This document shows, one piece after another, positions 53,070-61,722 of a stretch of 64,000 nt of DNA. The translations under genes and the position numbers were made by a program. Below the pieces are notes generated by a model. That model saw only the letters and a list, made by a program, of their open reading frames with translations, was not told where the DNA came from and did no database searches. How positions within the stretch are numbered: the first letter of the stretch is position 1; the number at the start of each line of letters is the position of its first letter. Origin of the DNA: Alteromonas naphthalenivorans (GTDB lineage Bacteria; Pseudomonadota; Gammaproteobacteria; Enterobacterales; Alteromonadaceae); assembly GCF_000213655.1 (NCBI RefSeq), contig NC_015554.1:1240001-1304000 (forward strand). Direction: 5' to 3'.

Positions 53070-53963
53070 TCAATTCAATATAGTGGCCACGTCTTTTGAT
53101 ACTTTTTCATACTCAACCGATTCTATAAAACCTATTGAGAACGTTTTAGGTGTATTCAAAAACTTGTTTTTTTCTTGGCGACCAAATCCGAGTACGGTCA
53201 TGTGAGGACGGCTTACGTAATTATCGGGATGGGTATCATCATCATGATTTAGCAAGAAAATCATTCGGGGAGATGATTCATCGCCAAAGGCATACCATTC
53301 AGGGCTGGGCAAATCGCCTTTGTGTGAATCATTTATTGGATGGCGTATGTCAGTAGCAGAATTAAACCAAAAATCGGTGTCATCCATAGTACCGCCAGGC
53401 ACCCCTTCATATTGCACCCAATAATGATAACCGGGGCTTACTGTTGTCATTGTGAAATCACAGTGGGAAGGGTAGAAATCCCATTGGCCTACCCATTTTC
53501 CGTTTGCTGAAGTAAATGCTATACGAACATGGTTCTGATGTTCAATAAGCACTTCACCATTGGCCTTGTCGGTACCAGCATTCATAGCATGAAAATAACT
53601 ACCATCTTGCTTATGAATGGCATTTGGAAAGCCACGGTATTCCCCTTTGTGGCCAGAGCCTTTGATGTTGTTAAAACCAATCCAGTCTACCCCGTCTTTA
53701 TCGAGCATACTCGATAGCCCGCCACCGTGCTTTTCAAGATAGTAAGTCGCCGTCGGGGTTGAAATAATATAGGCAGGTACAGGCCCCGCCGACTCATCCA
53801 TTCCTTCAGTTAAGCTTACCTTGCCACTTTGATGACTCATTGAGCAACCTAAAAGCAATAGTGAAACCAGCGTCGTGCCTAACCATTGCGCTAATGTTTG
53901 TAGACTTGATGAACACAGGAAAGGTTGGTTTCTTAATGCAGCAAATAGCGTCATTCTAAGCAT
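53070..53963 (-). CDS. Lipoprotein of unknown function in the uronate operon
   Basis: The protein is 297 residues from ATG 53963; ATG 53954 overlaps the upstream stop as ATGA and may be the true start (294 residues). A long leader ends in a lipobox (LVSLLLLGCSMSH, Cys about 40). The mature domain is beta-rich (PAYIISTPTATYYLEKHGGG, GVDWIGFNNIKGSGHKGEYR, WVGQWDFYPSHCDFTMTTVS, DTDFWFNSATDIRHP). The aromatic residues and the HKGEYRGFPN motif suggest carbohydrate contact, but I recognise no named family. As last gene of the symporter/ManD operon it may be a surface enzyme or binding protein for an oligouronide or aldonate; this is inference. Confidence 0.7.
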   Translation of the reverse strand: MLRMTLFAALRNQPFLCSSSLQTLAQWLGTTLVSLLLLGCSMSHQSGKVSLTEGMDESAGPVPAYIISTPTATYYLEKHGGGLSSMLDKDGVDWIGFNNIKGSGHKGEYRGFPNAIHKQDGSYFHAMNAGTDKANGEVLIEHQNHVRIAFTSANGKWVGQWDFYPSHCDFTMTTVSPGYHYWVQYEGVPGGTMDDTDFWFNSATDIRHPINDSHKGDLPSPEWYAFGDESSPRMIFLLNHDDDTHPDNYVSRPHMTVLGFGRQEKNKFLNTPKTFSIGFIESVEYEKVSKDVATILN

Positions 53964-54139
53964 GGTTTTTTACTCAACGATGAAGTGGCAGTAGTAGGCT
54001 CTTTTTTGGCACTGTGTTTAAGCAGTAAACCTATGGCTAGCATAATGACAGCACAACCTAAAAACATAAGCCGTCCCCACAATGGGTTGGGAATAAGCAT
54101 CATAACGAGCATGCCTGCGCTCATGATAATAACCATCAC
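53951..54139 (-). CDS. Small membrane protein, 62 residues
   Basis: The frame starts with ATGA overlapping the symporter stop (54136-54139) and ends overlapping the following lipoprotein start, an arrangement of a real operon gene. It has two hydrophobic segments (MVIIMSAGMLVMMLIPNPLW, LMFLGCAVIMLAIGLLLKHS) and a polar tail (KKEPTTATSSLSKKPCLE). It may be a small subunit or stabiliser of the symporter. No family recognised. Confidence 0.65.
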   Translation of the reverse strand: MMVIIMSAGMLVMMLIPNPLWGRLMFLGCAVIMLAIGLLLKHSAKKEPTTATSSLSKKPCLE

Positions 54140-55740
54140 CCCCAGTTTATTGCGTTGTTGGCGGTCGTAGTCATCTTGCTCAAATCGGCTATCACCGGTG
54201 TTTCTACATCTTCAAAAAATCGCTCAGTCTCTGCTTTGTGTGCGTCTTTTTCGGGGTTGTAAAACAAGGCGGTTGCACAGAAGAAGCCGGCGGTAATCAC
54301 CAGTTGAGCAACGATAATAAGCATTAGATTAAGGTCAATTGACTCACGACGAGTAAGTGCTTGTTCTAGCCCAATCCAGCTAGCAAAAAGCTCAGGTGTG
54401 AATACATTCATCATTAACCAAGAAACCGTCAGGCCTATAGCCACAGTAACCCACGGTGCCCACTGGGGCGTTCTTTTGATAAACAAGCCAAATATTAAGG
54501 GAATAAGCAGGGGAACTTGAATCATGGTAGATACGTTCATCATTAGCTCAAATAAACTTAGCTCCTTTAATGATTTGAAGAACAGCGCAACCGCAATAAC
54601 CATAATACCGCTAATAAAGCTCACTAAACGGCTAACATTCAGCAGATGTTTATCCGAAACTTGTTTCTGCTTTTTCAGTAATAACGGCTGGTATAAACTT
54701 CGAACAAAAATTCCCGCATTTTTATTAAGCGCTGAGTCCATAGATGACATCGAGGCAGCAAATAGACCAGCGAGTAATAAACCTACGGTACCCAGCGGCA
54801 TGGCATTTCGGGTAAACACAAGGTACACCGCATCGCCCGCTTTGTTACCCAGCTCTGGATAGGCGGTAGCTGCATCAGGGTAAAGAATGGCCGATGCCCA
54901 AGGGGGGATGAACCATACAATACTGCCCACACCCATTAAGACCATGGCCAGCAATGCCGCTTTACGTGCGTTTATGGTGTCTTTTGCGTTTAAAAACCGA
55001 AACGAGTCGTTTAGGTTCATGATGGTGATGAGTTGCTTTGCCAAAAAGAAAACAAAGGTACCAACAAGCAATAGGCCGTAGTTCATGTCGGGGCCCATCA
55101 CAAAATCGACGGGGAAATCGGTTACCAGTGCAACAGGCCCACCTACTTTTACGAGGGCTACAATGGCGCAGGCTATTGAGATAATTGCCACAATGAGGGT
55201 TTGTACAAAATCAGACGCTACCACGCCCCATGCACCAGACAATACCGATACAAACAGCACGGTAAGACCGGTGGCAATAATGGTAATACTAATATCAGTA
55301 TCAAATACGGCGCTAGAGAAAACACCAAGCGCGTTTAACCACACGCCAGCGTTTATCATACTTAATACAATCAGTGCCCATGAGAAGAATTGCTCATTCT
55401 GGCTTCCGAAGCGACGTTTAATACCTTCAGTAGGGGTGTCCACACGCATTTGCCTAAAGCGCGCCGAAAAATAGAGCCAGCCACAGAAATAAGCAAAGGT
55501 ATTAGCGAAGAATACTAGGCTTATAGCAAAGCCATCACTAAAGGCTTTCCCTGCTGCGCCCGTAAAGGTCCAGGCAGAAAACTGTGCCATAAAAGCCGTT
55601 GAGCCTACCATCCACCATAACATTCTACCGCCACCACGAAAGTAATCGCTGGTGGAGTTTTTCGCCATCGATTTAAATGCAAAACCGATCCCGAGGATCA
55701 GGCAGAAGTACCCTGCAATAACCAGATATTCATACACCAT
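54136..55740 (-). CDS. Sodium:solute symporter (SSS family)
   Basis: The 534-residue protein has about thirteen to fourteen transmembrane segments. Family motifs include LILGIGFAFKSMAKNSTSDY, FRGGGRMLWWMVGSTAFMAQ and FSAWTFTGAAGKAFSDGF at the N-terminus, PTEGIKRRFGSQNEQFFSWA, and VLLAGLFAASMSSMDSALNK (the sodium-site region, about 325-345). The C-terminal polar tail is acidic. It is transcribed with ManD and the Gfo/Idh/MocA oxidoreductase, so a hexuronate, aldonate or related sugar acid is the likely substrate. It shares ATGA overlap with the small membrane protein. Confidence 0.88.
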   Translation of the reverse strand: MVYEYLVIAGYFCLILGIGFAFKSMAKNSTSDYFRGGGRMLWWMVGSTAFMAQFSAWTFTGAAGKAFSDGFAISLVFFANTFAYFCGWLYFSARFRQMRVDTPTEGIKRRFGSQNEQFFSWALIVLSMINAGVWLNALGVFSSAVFDTDISITIIATGLTVLFVSVLSGAWGVVASDFVQTLIVAIISIACAIVALVKVGGPVALVTDFPVDFVMGPDMNYGLLLVGTFVFFLAKQLITIMNLNDSFRFLNAKDTINARKAALLAMVLMGVGSIVWFIPPWASAILYPDAATAYPELGNKAGDAVYLVFTRNAMPLGTVGLLLAGLFAASMSSMDSALNKNAGIFVRSLYQPLLLKKQKQVSDKHLLNVSRLVSFISGIMVIAVALFFKSLKELSLFELMMNVSTMIQVPLLIPLIFGLFIKRTPQWAPWVTVAIGLTVSWLMMNVFTPELFASWIGLEQALTRRESIDLNLMLIIVAQLVITAGFFCATALFYNPEKDAHKAETERFFEDVETPVIADLSKMTTTANNAINWG

Positions 55741-55754
55741 GGGACACCCTTTTA

Positions 55755-56891
55755 TTACAGTTGGCTAACGTCTATCCAATTATCGTTTCGACGAATAAGA
55801 TCGATGAGTTGCTGGTATTGCGCGCCTTCTTTAAAGGTTTGATAAGGCAAAATATTTTCACCTTTCACATCGTTCACTAATTCGCGAATTAAATAGCGCC
55901 AATTGCGTTCGGTGTCACCTTCGCCTTCGGGCGTATTGTCTATGATGTCTTGCGGTAGCGGCAGCTCAGTCCATTGTTTATTTTCGTCATAGTAATAAAG
56001 GGGGCCACAGGCGTAATGACCTTTAATGTAGATAGCACCTTTGCTACCGTAAACAACAATATGGTCTTCGTTAAAACGTGGTTGTAAACCGCCATGTTTG
56101 AACAACACAGAGACAGGCTTTGCTGCGAGTTCACTGCTTAACTGTGCAAGTACGGTGTACGACCACTCTACATTCGAGTCGCCCCATTTGAGGGTTGGGT
56201 CGGAAAGGTCGCTAGGTATAAAGTCGCGGCGCTTCTTGAAATTATGTACCCCTTCAACAATAGGGGCTTTACCCAAATCATCCCGAACTTCGCCCATAAT
56301 GGATAATATTTCTTCGCCCACAATAGAGGTTACAATTGAAAGCTTATGGGTAAAGTTGTTATTTAAGCGCCCGCCACCGTCTTCTTTGCGGTGAGACCAG
56401 CCAAAGGGAATGTCACGTTCTAAATTGAAATGAGAAATGCACTCTACTTCTAGTGGCTCACCAATCATTCCTTGCTCCACTAAACGTTTGGCATGAATGA
56501 CGTGTGGCATATAGCGAAAGCTTGAAGCAAACGCAGTTTTAACCCCTTTCTCTTTAGCCAATTCATACAGCTTTTTAGCTGAATCACCGGTGGTAGAAAG
56601 TGGTTTGTCACTGAATACATGGCAGCCAAATTCAATAGCTTGAATAATGGGCGTTTCGTGGGCGCCGCCGGGGGTGGCAATAGAGACAATGTCTGGCTTG
56701 CAGTCTTTAAGTGCTTGTTGCCAGTCAGTGCTGAAGTAAGGAATTGAAAGCTCTTTCGCTACACTTTCCACTACGCTAGGGGTTCTCCCCACTATGCCAA
56801 CTACCTCTGCACCTGCATACCTAAACGCTTCTGCATGTCCTTGGCCTGCAAATCCAGTACCTTGAATTAATACCTTGATAGGGTTACTCAT
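55755..56891 (-). CDS. Gfo/Idh/MocA-family oxidoreductase
   Basis: The protein is 378 residues from ATG 56891, preceded by AAAGGAAAGAAT; upstream in-frame codons are not needed. The N-terminal NAD(P)-binding fold IKVLIQGTGFAGQGHAEAFR has GxGxxG-like spacing. The family loops VSIATPGGAHETPIIQAIEF and HVFSDKPLSTTGDSAKKLYE carry the catalytic Lys of the (E/D)KP motif. The C-terminal catalytic domain includes EVECISHFNLERDIPFGWSH and DGGGRLNNNFTHKL. It probably oxidises or reduces a sugar acid or its epimer. It sits between manD and the symporter gene, 43 and 14 bp apart. Confidence 0.9.
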   Translation of the reverse strand: MSNPIKVLIQGTGFAGQGHAEAFRYAGAEVVGIVGRTPSVVESVAKELSIPYFSTDWQQALKDCKPDIVSIATPGGAHETPIIQAIEFGCHVFSDKPLSTTGDSAKKLYELAKEKGVKTAFASSFRYMPHVIHAKRLVEQGMIGEPLEVECISHFNLERDIPFGWSHRKEDGGGRLNNNFTHKLSIVTSIVGEEILSIMGEVRDDLGKAPIVEGVHNFKKRRDFIPSDLSDPTLKWGDSNVEWSYTVLAQLSSELAAKPVSVLFKHGGLQPRFNEDHIVVYGSKGAIYIKGHYACGPLYYYDENKQWTELPLPQDIIDNTPEGEGDTERNWRYLIRELVNDVKGENILPYQTFKEGAQYQQLIDLIRRNDNWIDVSQL

Positions 56892-56934
56892 ATTCTTTCC
56901 TTTGTCGTATCTGTTGTTGCAGCGCAATATCTCA

Positions 56935-58152
56935 TTACCAGTTCCACACCGTACCGTCTTCTAAACGGCTCACGGGTAAATAAGAGCGTTTGTAGGGGTA
57001 TTTTTGCGCTGCAGATTCATCAAAATCTACGCCCAAACCGGGTGCGTCTAAAATGGCAACCGTACCGTTTTTAACTTCATAGCGATGGGGGAATATTTCG
57101 TTAAGTTGCTCATTTCCAAACCCAACAAATTCCTGAATGCCAAAGTTAGGCGCCCAAATATTCAAATGCATATGGGCAGCAAAGCATATTGGAGATAAAT
57201 CTGGTGCCCCGTGAGGCGCGGTTTTCACGTTGTAGATATTGGCAAAGTCGGCAATACGACGCAGACCGGTTATACCGCCAGCATGGGTAGCAGCTGCACG
57301 TATATAATCAATAAGCTGATCTTGAATCAGGTTTTTGCATTCCCAGATGGTGTTGTAGGTTTCACCAATGGCCAGTGGGGTAGTGGTGTGATGCCTAATC
57401 ACCTTATAGTTTTCTTGGTTTTCAGCCACTGAAGCGTCTTCAAGAAATAACAGGTTATAAGGTTCTAATAGTTTACCCAGTCGCGCAGATTCAATAGGCG
57501 TTAATCGGCTATGCACATCGTGAAGTAAATGAACGTTGTTGCCTAAGCGAGCACGAGCTTGCTTGAAAAGGTCTTCCACCATAGTAAAGTATTTTTGTGT
57601 AGACCAAGGTTCTTCTGGGGGAAGCGGGCGGTTGCCTTGTAATTCAAAGTAATCTTTCTTATCACCAAGCACGCCGTAGGTCACCTCTAATCCAGGAACT
57701 GCGGCTTGCAAACGTACGGCTTTAAATCCCGCATCAATATGCGCTTGCGCTTTATCAATAGTGTCTTCAATAGTGTCGCCACTAGCGTGTGCATACAAGG
57801 TAACTGCCGTACGGCTTTTTCCACCCAGTAATTGATAAACGGGCATATTAGCGGCTTTGCCTTTTATATCCCACAGTGCCATATCAATTGCCGCAATGGC
57901 GGCCATATTTATGGGGCCTTTACGCCAATAAACGCCTTTATAAAGATATTGCCAAATATCCTCTATGTCATGTGCATCGCGGCCAATTAAACATGGTGCA
58001 ATATGCTCTTCAAGGCAGGTGACTACCGCCATTTCTCTGCCATTTAACGTTGCATCGCCTATACCGTAAATACCGCTATCTGTCATGACTTTTACGGTAA
58101 CGAAATTGCGTCCCGGGCTGCATACAAATACCTTAATTTCTTCAATCTTCAC
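56935..58152 (-). CDS. manD: D-mannonate dehydratase, enolase superfamily (ManD/RspA)
   Basis: The 405-residue protein belongs to the mandelate-racemase branch of enolase-fold enzymes. Capping-domain and family motifs are FVTVKVMTDSGIYGIGDATL and YWRKGPINMAAIAAIDMALW DIKG. Metal ligands appear in LLHDVHSRLTP (Asp), LFLEDASV (Glu) and LAIGETYNT (Glu); the catalytic His is in the HDVHSR block, and Arg/Tyr in LYAHASGD neighbourhood. This pattern is that of D-mannonate dehydratase, which makes 2-keto-3-deoxy-D-gluconate from D-mannonate; some members are poor catalysts with D-gluconate. It heads the operon. Operator palindromes lie 30-55 bp upstream. Confidence 0.92.
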   Translation of the reverse strand: MKIEEIKVFVCSPGRNFVTVKVMTDSGIYGIGDATLNGREMAVVTCLEEHIAPCLIGRDAHDIEDIWQYLYKGVYWRKGPINMAAIAAIDMALWDIKGKAANMPVYQLLGGKSRTAVTLYAHASGDTIEDTIDKAQAHIDAGFKAVRLQAAVPGLEVTYGVLGDKKDYFELQGNRPLPPEEPWSTQKYFTMVEDLFKQARARLGNNVHLLHDVHSRLTPIESARLGKLLEPYNLLFLEDASVAENQENYKVIRHHTTTPLAIGETYNTIWECKNLIQDQLIDYIRAAATHAGGITGLRRIADFANIYNVKTAPHGAPDLSPICFAAHMHLNIWAPNFGIQEFVGFGNEQLNEIFPHRYEVKNGTVAILDAPGLGVDFDESAAQKYPYKRSYLPVSRLEDGTVWNW

Positions 58153-58182
58153 CAGTCTTCCCTCTGCTTTAAATGAAAGAAT

Positions 58183-58205
58183 AAAACGTTTTAGTAAAAC
58201 GTTTT
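58183..58205. promoter_or_regulatory. Two AAAACGTTTT palindromes between manD and the LacI gene
   Basis: AAAACGTTTT occurs at 58183-58192 and again at 58196-58205, 13 bp centre to centre, in the divergent promoter region. LacI-family regulators bind such CG-centred dyads, so this is the candidate operator for the adjacent regulator. Confidence 0.8.
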
Positions 58206-58290
58206 AGTTGACTAAAGCTAGCATACGAACGCATAATGTCAACAAGTTGTTAACAATGGTGCGATAAGCTACAGGTTTTTCGCAGAAGCT

Positions 58291-59316
58291 ATGCAAAAAG
58301 TGAAATTGGCGGATGTGGCGCGCTTAGCCAAAGTGTCGAACAGTACAGTATCTCAGTACATTAATGGGCGTTTCGACTATATGTCGAAGGAAACCGAGCT
58401 TCGAGTTCGGGCGGCTATTAAAGAATTAAATTATACGCCTAACCGCTTTGCTCAAGGCTTAAAAACTACCAAGACCAAGACAATAGGGGTGATTGTTCGG
58501 GATATTACCGGTTTTGATACCAGCCGAACCATTCGCGGTGTGGACGACTTCTGTAAAAAAGCGAATTATAACGCACTTATCTACAACACGGATTTTGATC
58601 CCGAGGTAGAAGCCAAATCGTTAGAGGCGTTATTTCAGTTGCAAGTTGACGGAATAATTATCGCCTCATCAGGTAAAAACAATGGCCTTATTGAAGAGTA
58701 TATTCATAAGGGTTTGCCTATAGTTCACGTGCAATTAGAACATGACGGTAGCGAGAAGAACCTTGTTTTATCTGATTACCGCAAAGCCGCTTTTGATGCC
58801 ACAGACTATTTAATCAAATTAGGGCATGAGCGAATTTGCTTTGTGACGCAGGAATACCAGAACGTTAAATCGAGGAATGAGCGTTATTTAGGTTACACCG
58901 ATGCACTCGAAAAGCATGGTATTCAATACAATGAAGCGTTAGTGCAGTACTGGCAACGAGAAACAGGGTTTGAACACTCGCCAAAGGCAATTCTTCAATC
59001 AGATGCTGCGCCTACGGCGTTTTTTACTCAGCATCTCGCTATTACTACCGAACTTTTAGCGCACTTAAACCAAGAAGGGGTAAGTGTGCCTGACGATGTT
59101 TCTTTGTTAGGTTTTGATGATATTCCCATGACGGAGTTTTTTAAAGTACCGGTTACGGTAGTAAAGCAAGAGCCTTACATTATCGGAAAGGAAGCTGCCC
59201 AGCTTCTTCTTGAATTAATAGAAGATAAAGACAGGCATTCACAAAAAATTATGATTTCTTGTTCAGTAACGCAAAGAGAATCTTGCGCTAGCCCGAAGAA
59301 AAAAGGGGGGCAGTAA
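58291..59316 (+). CDS. LacI-family transcriptional regulator of the uronate operon
   Basis: The 341-residue protein has the N-terminal helix-turn-helix VKLADVARLAKVSNSTVSQY with hinge ELNYTPNRFAQGLKTTKTKT, then the periplasmic-binding-like ligand domain (TIGVIVRDITGFDTSRTIRG, DGIIIASSGKNNG, HERICFVTQEYQNVKSRNER, PDDVSLLGFDDIPMTEFFKV). It is similar to KdgR-like LacI regulators of the Gram-positive type. It is divergent from manD with two CG-centred palindromes between them. It probably represses the manD operon in the absence of a sugar-acid effector; the ligand is inferred only. Confidence 0.9.
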   Translation: MQKVKLADVARLAKVSNSTVSQYINGRFDYMSKETELRVRAAIKELNYTPNRFAQGLKTTKTKTIGVIVRDITGFDTSRTIRGVDDFCKKANYNALIYNTDFDPEVEAKSLEALFQLQVDGIIIASSGKNNGLIEEYIHKGLPIVHVQLEHDGSEKNLVLSDYRKAAFDATDYLIKLGHERICFVTQEYQNVKSRNERYLGYTDALEKHGIQYNEALVQYWQRETGFEHSPKAILQSDAAPTAFFTQHLAITTELLAHLNQEGVSVPDDVSLLGFDDIPMTEFFKVPVTVVKQEPYIIGKEAAQLLLELIEDKDRHSQKIMISCSVTQRESCASPKKKGGQ

Positions 59317-59385
59317 ACGCGAGAGGAATAGGTGAATTTTGCTGTGGGGCGTAGGGTTTACTTGATACTTAATGGCAAATAAAAA

Positions 59386-59412
59386 AGCGCTTTCAATATG
59401 ATTAAAAGCGCT
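59386..59412. terminator. Terminator hairpin between convergent genes
   Basis: AGCGCTTT and AAAGCGCT form an 8-bp stem around a CAATATGATTA loop, with A-rich DNA on the left and CTTGTTG after. It serves the LacI gene and the convergent phosphate-binding-like gene. Confidence 0.7.
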
Positions 59413-59434
59413 CTTGTTGCAAAATTTTATCTAG

Positions 59435-59851
59435 TTAGAAGCTACCGACTACGGTGACAGAGTCATTCGCTAAACTCTCATCCACAAAGCCAATAGTGTT
59501 TGGGTTATCAGCAACAAGTTGCAGCATTTCTTCTTGTGTAGATACCTCTTCAGGAGGCGTTCCTTGGCCAGTAAAAACTAATTTAGACCAAAATGCAGAA
59601 TATTGGCTTTCTGACTTTCCTAATACGCCCGTGTTGAAGGCACCACGAACATCATTACCTTGCTCAAATGTCAAAGGAAGTGCTTTGCTACCGTCAGGAA
59701 ATGCTTTCATTTTGCCAAGGTAGATTCTTTTCACCGCATCGGCGTCAATACCCGAATTATTTTTTGCACTAACGATAATTACGTTTGCTGCACTTACAGG
59801 AAGTGCACACATTAAACTAAGTAATAGGACCGCTTTCGCTTTCATTTTCAT
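59435..59851 (-). CDS. Small PstS-like periplasmic binding protein
   Basis: The 138-residue protein has a signal peptide (MKAKAVLLLSLMCALPVSAA). The mature part resembles one half of the phosphate-binding PBP-like domain: NVIIVSAKNNSGIDADAVKR, IYLGKMKAFPDGSKALPLTF, REAFN-like RGAFNTGVLGKSESQYSAFW, and NPNTIGFVDESLANDSVTVV. Such short exported proteins are common in Alteromonas and are annotated as phosphate ABC transporter substrate-binding proteins without transporter partners. No pst genes are in the window. Function uncertain. Confidence 0.85.
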   Translation of the reverse strand: MKMKAKAVLLLSLMCALPVSAANVIIVSAKNNSGIDADAVKRIYLGKMKAFPDGSKALPLTFEQGNDVRGAFNTGVLGKSESQYSAFWSKLVFTGQGTPPEEVSTQEEMLQLVADNPNTIGFVDESLANDSVTVVGSF

Positions 59852-60179
59852 TATTCCTTAAAATACTAAATCTAAAGATACTGCTATTGCAGGGGGGCGA
59901 TTGCTCTATCGTAAGGCGTTAGTCGATAGCGCCGTTGCGTCTGTGTCGTCGAATCCAGCTTGTATCCTGCTAGGCGCGATAATTACGTATTAATTCTTCG
60001 AACTTAGAATAGTATAAGTTCAGTATATTAGCAGTGAAAGTTTATGCAAAATGTTAAATCCTCCATACTGAACGTTAATGTGCCTACTTTTACCTTTTAC
60101 CTTTAAAAAATAAACAAAGATGCAGACTTCCACTACGGCATACCCAGAATAAATACCTAAAACCGAATACCTCACATAA

Positions 60180-60380
60180 TTACCTGAGTGTTATTATGGA
60201 GATATGAGCCTTAATACCATAATAGGTGAAGTTTTCGGGAACTTCCATTAATGACAAGCTAAGCGTGTGTCCAAGAAGTTTATGGATTGGTGTATTATCA
60301 ATAATTAGCGCATGTGGAAAGGATAATTGTTGTTGCCACAGTTGTTTAAATTTAGCATCGCCAGGAACGAGTTGATTCAT
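60180..60380 (-). CDS. Possible small protein, 66 residues
   Basis: A frame beginning MNQLVPGDAKFKQLWQQQLS and ending ISIITLR lies divergent to the zinc-ribbon gene. The codon pattern is compatible with coding, but no domain or clear ribosome site is visible, and it may be noise or a fragment. The space 59852-60179 before it shows no gene, hairpin or repeat that I recognise. Confidence 0.3.
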   Translation of the reverse strand: MNQLVPGDAKFKQLWQQQLSFPHALIIDNTPIHKLLGHTLSLSLMEVPENFTYYGIKAHISIITLR

Positions 60381-60393
60381 AAAATGGGCAGAT

Positions 60394-60645
60394 ATGGCTA
60401 AACCAAACAAAAAGGGGCCAGTTCGAACAGTGCAAATAGCCTGCGCGAAATGTAAAACCCCAATTTTTAAATACCGTAAAGGTGGTAAAGGAGCATTAGT
60501 AAAGTGTTTTAAGGAGCGTATTGTTGAAAACTATACCACCACACCTTGCCAATGCCCGGGCTGTGAGCAGCCCTTTGCTCGAGAAACTCTCGTGCGGGGC
60601 GCTCCTGCTTATAAAATAATTGGCGGAAAAGTGACTATGAAATAG
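60394..60645 (+). CDS. Small zinc-ribbon protein
   Basis: The 83-residue protein has two cysteine pairs, ACAKCKTPIFKYRKGGKG and CQCPGCEQPF (with nearby KCFKERIV), consistent with a zinc ribbon. The rest is basic. It is conserved-looking and small, possibly a nucleic-acid or protein-binding accessory. The start ATG 60394 lacks a strong site and overlaps the doubtful minus-strand frame only at its edge. Convergent with the efflux operon, 11 bp apart. Confidence 0.75.
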   Translation: MAKPNKKGPVRTVQIACAKCKTPIFKYRKGGKGALVKCFKERIVENYTTTPCQCPGCEQPFARETLVRGAPAYKIIGGKVTMK

Positions 60646-60656
60646 TAAAACTCTCG

Positions 60657-61697
60657 TTATTTGCCAACGCTAGTTTCTATGGTTGGCACTACCGACATGC
60701 CCACCCGTAAATCTTCAATATGTTCTTGTGCCCCGTCTAAACCAATGCGTATGGGGAGGCGCTGAACAATCTTTGTGAAATTCCCTGTCGCATTGTGTGG
60801 GGCAACTGCAGAGTAACTGACATTACTTGCTGGTCCTAAACTGGCTACCTTACCCTTTAGGGTGATACCCGGTAAGGCATCGACTTCAACGTTTACAGTT
60901 TGGCCCGCTTTAATATGTGCCAATTGCGTTTCTCGGTAGTTTGCCGTGATATATAAAGTATTACTAGGGACGACTACCATCAAAGGTTCCCCTGTATTTA
61001 TGAACTCACCAACCCGCGCTAGTTTCTTCCCAATGATACCGTCTATAGGGGCATAAACCTTTGTGTAGGACAGTTTAAGCGTTTGAGTGTCAAGATCTGC
61101 TTCGGCGAGTTCAAGCGCTGCTCGGGCCGCGTCCAAACTTGCTTCAAGTACCTGGGTTTGCTGCTGTGTAAAGGTTAATTCTGCTTTACTTTTCGCTACG
61201 TTAGCCTGAGCAATAGTAAGTTGAGCATCCGCTTGTTGTAGTGCTTGCTTACTACCTGAACCATCTTGAGCGAGGTTGCTGAAACGAGTTTGATTCGCTT
61301 TTGCTAAGGCCAGCGCGGCTTTACTCGCTTCATATGTTGCCTCTGCTTGTTCAATCTTTGTGTGTTGTTGAGATAATTTCGCTTTAATACTCGCGAGGTT
61401 CGCATTAGCACTATGGGCTTTCGCTTTGCTAGCGGCAACGGCTAGCTTAACATCATCATCTTCAATTAAAACCATTAGGTCACCTTGTTTGACCTGCTGA
61501 TTTTCCTCGACTAAAACGGCTTTAACCGTCCCTGATAACTTTGCACCCACCGAACTGAAGTCGGCTTCTATATAAGCGTCGTTTGTGGTTTGGAAGGTGC
61601 TGTTAGATTCTGGTTCATTTAAATAAACTACAGTGCCTACTGCTAAGACGACAAGTACGCTAGCGATAGTCAATTTGATAGGGCGGGGTAATGCCAT
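60657..61697 (-). CDS. HlyD-family membrane fusion protein (EmrA-like)
   Basis: The 346-residue periplasmic adaptor has one N-terminal transmembrane segment (about 9-26). Lipoyl halves flank a long coiled-coil hairpin: SVGAKLSGTVKAVLVEENQQ, VKQGDLMVLIEDDDV (lipoyl), the Ala/Lys/Gln-rich hairpin from about 75 to 195, and TKVYAPIDGIIGKKLARVGE, FINTGEPLMVVVPSNTLYIT. It connects an inner-membrane MFS exporter to an outer-membrane channel. It is the last gene of the operon: channel gene, MFS, adaptor, reading from right to left. The exported compound is unknown. Confidence 0.92.
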   Translation of the reverse strand: MALPRPIKLTIASVLVVLAVGTVVYLNEPESNSTFQTTNDAYIEADFSSVGAKLSGTVKAVLVEENQQVKQGDLMVLIEDDDVKLAVAASKAKAHSANANLASIKAKLSQQHTKIEQAEATYEASKAALALAKANQTRFSNLAQDGSGSKQALQQADAQLTIAQANVAKSKAELTFTQQQTQVLEASLDAARAALELAEADLDTQTLKLSYTKVYAPIDGIIGKKLARVGEFINTGEPLMVVVPSNTLYITANYRETQLAHIKAGQTVNVEVDALPGITLKGKVASLGPASNVSYSAVAPHNATGNFTKIVQRLPIRIGLDGAQEHIEDLRVGMSVVPTIETSVGK

Positions 61698-61722
61698 AAT
61701 TTGTTATCCTTGCTAAAAATGA

